From NCBI GenBank assembly GCA_945861225.1, contig CAMATU010000005.1:1-45615 (forward strand): a stretch of 45,615 bases of DNA. The letters run 5' to 3'. Shown here piece after piece: positions 41,873-45,615 of the stretch; the stretch's first letter is position 1; each line of letters opens with the position of its first letter. The notes below the pieces were generated by a model. The model was not told where the DNA came from, did not search any database, and saw only the letters and a list, made by a program, of their open reading frames with translations. The stretch is from Klebsiella pneumoniae. GTDB taxonomy: Bacteria; Pseudomonadota; Gammaproteobacteria; Ga0077536. A program made the position numbers and the translations under genes.

Positions 41873-43957
41873 ATGCACGGTCGATACGGAATGGGATTTT
41901 TGTTCGTGTTGCTCGCCAGCACCCTGGCCAGCGCGCAGATCAGCGTTGATGGGGCAGCGATCGCTGACGAACAACAAGGGGCGAATTGGCTGTCCTTCGG
42001 GCGGACCTATTCGGAGCAGCGCTTTAGTCCGCTCACGGCCATTAATGCGGATAGCGTAAAACAGCTTGGACTTGACTGGCTGGTCGAATTGCCGGGCGAG
42101 AGGTCACTGCTCTCCACCCCACTGGTGGTCGATGGCATGTTGTACTTTACGGCGAGTTATAGCGTCGTTTACGCGATTGACGCGCGGACCCATAAAATCG
42201 CCTGGACTTACGATCCGAAGGTGTTGGCGGCGGCCGGCGAGCGTGCGCGCATCTTCTGGGATTCGAATCGCGGTCTCGCCTATTGGCAGGGCAACGTGTA
42301 TGTCGCCACCGGCGATGGGCGTTTGATCGCGGTTAACGCGAACACAGGCCAGCAAGTCTGGAGCGTACAGACCACCGATACGTCCAAGCCGCTCTACATT
42401 AACGGTGCGCCACGGGCGTTTCGCGACAAGATTTTGATCGGCAATGGCGGCACTGAGGTGGGTGCATCCCGCGGCTATGTGACTGCCTATGAAGCGGCAA
42501 CAGGTAAGCAGGCGTGGCGCTTTTATCTCGTGCCCGGCAATCCGGCCGATGGGTTTGAAGACGCTACGCAGGCGATGGCCGCCAAGACCTGGACTGGCGA
42601 GTGGTGGAAACACGGCGGTGGCGGCAATTCCTGGCACGGTTGGACTTACGATCCCGAATTCAACCGAATCTACATCGGCACTGGCAATGGCTCGCCGTGG
42701 AATCGCAAGCTCAGAAGCCCCCAGGGAGGCGATAACCTATTTCTGTGTGCGATCGTCGCCCTCGATGCCGACACTGGAAAATACGTCTGGCATTACCAAA
42801 CGACACCGGGCGAGACCTGGGATTACAACTCGAATATGGACATCGTGCTGGCTGATCTGAAAATCGGCGGCAAGCCAGTCAAAGCTTTGCTGCATGCACC
42901 GAAGAATGGCTTTTTCTATGTGATAGATCGCACTTCCGGGAAGCTCATTTCCGCCGAGAAAATCGGCAAGGCCACGTGGGCGAGTCATGTGGATCTCAAC
43001 ACCGGGCGCCCGGTCGAAATTGCCGGGGCGCGCTATGAGGATGGAGAGGAGCTCGTTTATCCCAGCCCCTTTGGCGTACACAGTTGGCATGCGATGTCGT
43101 TCAATCCCATGACCGGGCTTGCCTATCTGCCGATCATTGAATTGCCGTTCCTGTTTTCGGATAAGGACCAGAAGCCCGCCACCTGGCAGTCGCCGAGTTT
43201 TGAATTGGATCCCGGCGTACGGTTTACGCCCGGCGATGAGGTCGCCGAGAAAATAGATGCGTCGTGGTTGCTGGCCTGGGATCCGGTTAAGCAGAAAGCC
43301 GCGTGGAAAATAAAGCTGCCGGGCATTTGGAACCCGGGCACCATGACCACCGCGGGCTCACTCGTGTTCGAAGGCCGGGCCGATGGCATGTTTGTCGCGT
43401 ACCGCGCAGAAGACGGCGAGGCGCTGTGGACCTTCGATACCAAAGTCGGAATTTCGGCGCCGCCAGTGACTTATGAAGTAGATGGCAAGCAGTATGTCTC
43501 GCTGTTGGTCGGCTGGGGTGGTGGTGGTGCGTCGGTCGCAGGAAGCATCACAGCCCAGCATGGTTGGGCTTATGGGGTCCACCCGCGACGCCTGCTCACC
43601 TTTGCGCTCGGTGGCAGCACCGCCTTGCCACCGACTCCGCCGCCCCGTTTCCTGCAGCCCGTGGTCCAGGAGGATTTCAAAATCGATCCGCAATTGGCGG
43701 AAAGCGGAAATACGCTTTATGCACGCAAGTGCGTGATATGTCATGGCGGCGGTGTGGTGGGGGGCGGTTATGCGCCCGATCTGCGGGAATCCCAGATCCC
43801 TGTCTATCTGGAAGCGATGCACGAAGTGGTGGTGAAGGGCAGTCGGCGCGCGCGCGGGATGCCGCAATTCAAAGAACTCACCGCGAAGGATCTCATCGCG
43901 CTCCAACACTACATTCGGCGCCAGGCAAGAGCTGGTGTGAAGGCGGGGCTGCAGTAG
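41873..43957 (+). CDS. PQQ-dependent quinohaemoprotein alcohol dehydrogenase
   Basis: A 694-aa periplasmic enzyme with a signal peptide (FLFVLLASTLASAQ, cut near 22), an eight-bladed PQQ propeller (about 30-590) and a C-terminal cytochrome c (about 605-690). It should oxidise alcohols and pass electrons to its own haem. Ca2+ ligands seen are Glu in GGTEVGASRGYV, Asn in IGTGNGSPWN and the catalytic Asp in GETWDYNSN; the DYN (not DYD) pattern argues against a lanthanide type. Haem site CVICH lies near 620 and a Met ligand in RARGMPQF. Oddly, the vicinal Cys-Cys near PQQ is replaced (RARIFWDSNRG). GAGGAGGTTAA precedes the ATG. No pqq biosynthesis gene is nearby. Confidence 0.92.
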   Translation: MHGRYGMGFLFVLLASTLASAQISVDGAAIADEQQGANWLSFGRTYSEQRFSPLTAINADSVKQLGLDWLVELPGERSLLSTPLVVDGMLYFTASYSVVYAIDARTHKIAWTYDPKVLAAAGERARIFWDSNRGLAYWQGNVYVATGDGRLIAVNANTGQQVWSVQTTDTSKPLYINGAPRAFRDKILIGNGGTEVGASRGYVTAYEAATGKQAWRFYLVPGNPADGFEDATQAMAAKTWTGEWWKHGGGGNSWHGWTYDPEFNRIYIGTGNGSPWNRKLRSPQGGDNLFLCAIVALDADTGKYVWHYQTTPGETWDYNSNMDIVLADLKIGGKPVKALLHAPKNGFFYVIDRTSGKLISAEKIGKATWASHVDLNTGRPVEIAGARYEDGEELVYPSPFGVHSWHAMSFNPMTGLAYLPIIELPFLFSDKDQKPATWQSPSFELDPGVRFTPGDEVAEKIDASWLLAWDPVKQKAAWKIKLPGIWNPGTMTTAGSLVFEGRADGMFVAYRAEDGEALWTFDTKVGISAPPVTYEVDGKQYVSLLVGWGGGGASVAGSITAQHGWAYGVHPRRLLTFALGGSTALPPTPPPRFLQPVVQEDFKIDPQLAESGNTLYARKCVICHGGGVVGGGYAPDLRESQIPVYLEAMHEVVVKGSRRARGMPQFKELTAKDLIALQHYIRRQARAGVKAGLQ

Positions 43958-44174
43958 TGGGCCCGCAACGCGCCCCCAGCCGCCGTCCGCGCGCGCCGAT
44001 TTTTCTAGCCGAAGGTCCCAGCACGAAGTGGTTGTACGCGCGATTGCGTCTGACGTTGCGTTGCTACATTGCCAATTGATCGACCGTCGCGGCTAGCTCC
44101 CACGGAGTAGACGAGACACGGGGCTTCCAGTATTAAAAGCGGGTGTTAACGATGATTTTAGGAGTACCAGTTTC

Positions 44175-45137
44175 ATGCACCCATCGAAGCTGAAAATCGG
44201 TGTGTTGCTGCCGATGTGGACGGGTTCGCTCGAAGGCGAGACCGCGTCAATGCGGCAGGTAGTCGATTTCGCGCGCCATGCGGAAGCCGTTGGCCTGGAT
44301 AGCGTGTGGACGACAGATCACCTTTATTTCGAGGCCTACGTCGACTTCCAGGCGGTTGGAATCGATCTTCCGCCGGAGTGGGCCGGGATCAAAGGTGGCC
44401 AATGGGAATGCTGGACAACTGCCGCAGCAGTGGCTGCGATCACCTCGAAGGTTCAAATCGGAACTTTGGTGTCGAACACTACGTTTCGCAACCCTGCGCT
44501 GCTTGCGCGGATGGCAGACAATGTGGTCGATCTGAGCGCAGGCCGTCTGATTCTCGGACTGGGTGCCGGCGATTTCACCACGGAACACGCGGCCTATGGC
44601 TTTGATTTCGAGCGCCACGTGGGTCGCTTCGAGAATTCCTTGCAGATCATCAAACCGCTGCTTCAGGGTAAGCGCTTTTCCCATGCGGGGGAGTTTCATC
44701 GCGTGAACGATGCCGCACTGCTGCCAAAATCCGCGGCAGGTGCGCCACCGATCCTGATCGGTACTTTGCAAGGCAAGCCGCGCATGTCGCGCCTCGCCGC
44801 GCAATATGCCGACATGTGGAATTGCATGATCGCATTTGGCGACTGTGGGATCAGCACACTTGACAAAGCCTGGGCACCGATCCTTACCGCGTGCGAGCGC
44901 TACGGGCGGGATCCCGCGACGTTGTCGAAGGGCGCGACCGTCGCCGTTAATTTCACGCACGGTCCCTACGGCATTATGCCGACATCGACGCCGTTTAGCG
45001 GTTCGATTCAGCAGATTGCGGACCGCTTCGCCGAGTATGCGGCGCACGGCGCCGAACATGTCTCTGTCGTGCCATATCCCTGGAACGCCAGCGGACTCGA
45101 TCAATTAGCGCAAGTCATCGGCTGCCTGCGCAAATGA
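44175..45137 (+). CDS. LLM-class flavin-dependent oxidoreductase (5 of 5)
   Basis: A 320-aa luciferase-like protein of the F420-type group. It opens KLKIGVLLPMWTGSLEGETA and has GLDSVWTTDHLYFEAY (about 39-54), VQIGTLVSNTTFRNPALLAR, SAGRLILGLGAGDFTTEHAA (about 121-140) and GAPPILIGTLQGKPRMSRLA. TDHLYF replaces the EHH motif of the monooxygenase-type members, as is usual in F420 reductase relatives. AGGAG stands 10 nt before the ATG. It follows the PQQ dehydrogenase by 217 bp on the same strand and is followed by a MITE-like element. Substrate unknown. Confidence 0.87.
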   Translation: MHPSKLKIGVLLPMWTGSLEGETASMRQVVDFARHAEAVGLDSVWTTDHLYFEAYVDFQAVGIDLPPEWAGIKGGQWECWTTAAAVAAITSKVQIGTLVSNTTFRNPALLARMADNVVDLSAGRLILGLGAGDFTTEHAAYGFDFERHVGRFENSLQIIKPLLQGKRFSHAGEFHRVNDAALLPKSAAGAPPILIGTLQGKPRMSRLAAQYADMWNCMIAFGDCGISTLDKAWAPILTACERYGRDPATLSKGATVAVNFTHGPYGIMPTSTPFSGSIQQIADRFAEYAAHGAEHVSVVPYPWNASGLDQLAQVIGCLRK

Positions 45138-45151
45138 AATCAGGGCGTTAG

Positions 45152-45292
45152 CAGGCTGGTGAAAAACGTAGCGAGCGAGGGCAGTTTGCGTGCCGCCGGA
45201 GCGGAGGAACCGCAGCCTATACGGAGATACGTGAGGATTCCGAGCACCACCGGCGCGCAAAATGTCGAGCGCAGCAGTTTTTCACCAGCCTG
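45152..45292. mobile_element. 141-bp MITE-like element with TTAG target repeats
   Basis: Terminal inverted repeats CAGGCTGGTGAAAAAC (45152-45167) and GTTTTTCACCAGCCTG (45277-45292) are perfect over 16 bp. The 4-bp direct repeat TTAG flanks both ends (45148-45151 and 45293-45296), as a target duplication would. The 109-bp interior has no gene. This is the shape of a non-autonomous transposon moved by a full-length IS elsewhere; the family of that IS is not recognised. It sits 14 bp after an LLM gene. Confidence 0.8.
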
Positions 45293-45472
45293 TTAGGTGT
45301 CGGTTCAATCGACTCGAAATACTTACAGGCCAAAGTCACGGAGAAAGCTTCCGCGACCATCACTTGCAAATGCGGTTCCGTATGATCTATTTTTCCGTAA
45401 TTAGTCGTCCCTGAAAAAAGCGTTTCACTTAAAATCGCAACCCAAACAGCTACCGCATATTTTTTCGGTTCG

Positions 45473-45615
45473 TCAGTAAAACCTGTGGGTGAGTTCTGGC
45501 TCGGGCAGTTTTCCAAGTGCATGATAGAGCGCGATTTCCATCATGCCAAACGTTCGGAAGCCGTAAGCTTTTCTCATAGTGACTTTGGCTTTGTTGTTCA
45601 AGCCTTCGATCACGC
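45473..45615 (-). mobile_element. ISL3-family transposase, C-terminal end (gene continues past window)
   Basis: The minus frame enters from the right edge and runs 46 residues to TGA at 45473: VIEGLNNKAKVTMRKAYGFR, then TFGMMEIALYHALGKLPEPE and LTHRFY. This is the closing part of ISL3 (IS204/IS1001/IS1165) transposases; the Glu in VIEGLNNK is the third catalytic acid of the DDE site. Whether the upstream part is complete cannot be seen. Between this stop and the MITE-like element (45297-45472) I find no gene and no clear IS end. Confidence 0.8.

Noticed and set aside
44062..44068. TGCTACA half-site upstream of LLM gene 5
   Set aside because: A lone 7-bp match without an inverted partner is expected by chance.
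44247..45104. Minus-strand open frame of 285 codons opposite LLM gene 5
   Set aside because: Antisense shadow; its sequence is not family-like and the LLM gene has an AGGAG site and conserved motifs.

Overview
The window reads as chromosomal DNA of a gram-negative proteobacterium, most likely a gammaproteobacterium. Evidence for this is the Kdo/heptose lipopolysaccharide genes (hldE, hldD, waaA), XerD beside DsbC, DusA, TrxC, PatZ-type acyltransferase and TolC, with moderately high G+C and many long antisense shadow frames. I cannot place it to genus. No rRNA, tRNA or CRISPR array was seen.

Positions 1-17.3 kb are mostly core genes. They hold the end of xerD, a Ser/Thr kinase with a cyclic-nucleotide domain in operon with a GspE/PilB-type ATPase, dsbC, a DUF3108 protein, the hldE-hldD-waaA operon, a glycine-zipper lipoprotein-like protein, and a 206-bp inverted-repeat element. 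These are followed by an isochorismatase-type hydrolase, a pcm-rhodanese-tolC operon, a TPP riboswitch with thiC, a secreted methyltransferase-like protein and dusA.

Positions 17.3-24.5 kb are accessory. A short graveyard holds three broken genes (metallo-hydrolase, aminoglycoside-phosphotransferase-like kinase, acyl-CoA dehydrogenase). After it come two luciferase-like (LLM) flavin monooxygenases, a tandem EthD-domain protein, a TetR regulator and a Baeyer-Villiger monooxygenase. This looks like a catabolic island for an unknown ring or ketone substrate, with a candidate operator (TGCTACAA inverted repeat) in the divergent promoter region.

Positions 24.5-36.4 kb hold an oxygen and redox block: trxC with a PatZ-like protein, a K+-channel-like protein with a cation P-type ATPase, a cytochrome c, a lone PAS protein, an FNR with all four cluster cysteines, and a FixL-like haem-PAS kinase with its FixJ regulator. 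Two perfect FNR boxes (TTGAT-N4-ATCAA) lie upstream of the channel/ATPase operon and between the cytochrome and the PAS gene. The sensors and their likely local targets therefore sit together.

Positions 36.4-45.6 kb return to accessory metabolism. They hold three more LLM enzymes, one paired with a short MetE-like (MesD-type) methionine synthase, then a NamZ-type muramidase with a DOMON-like protein and a PQQ/haem alcohol dehydrogenase without the usual vicinal cysteine pair. The right edge has a 141-bp MITE-like element and the C-terminal end of an ISL3-family transposase.
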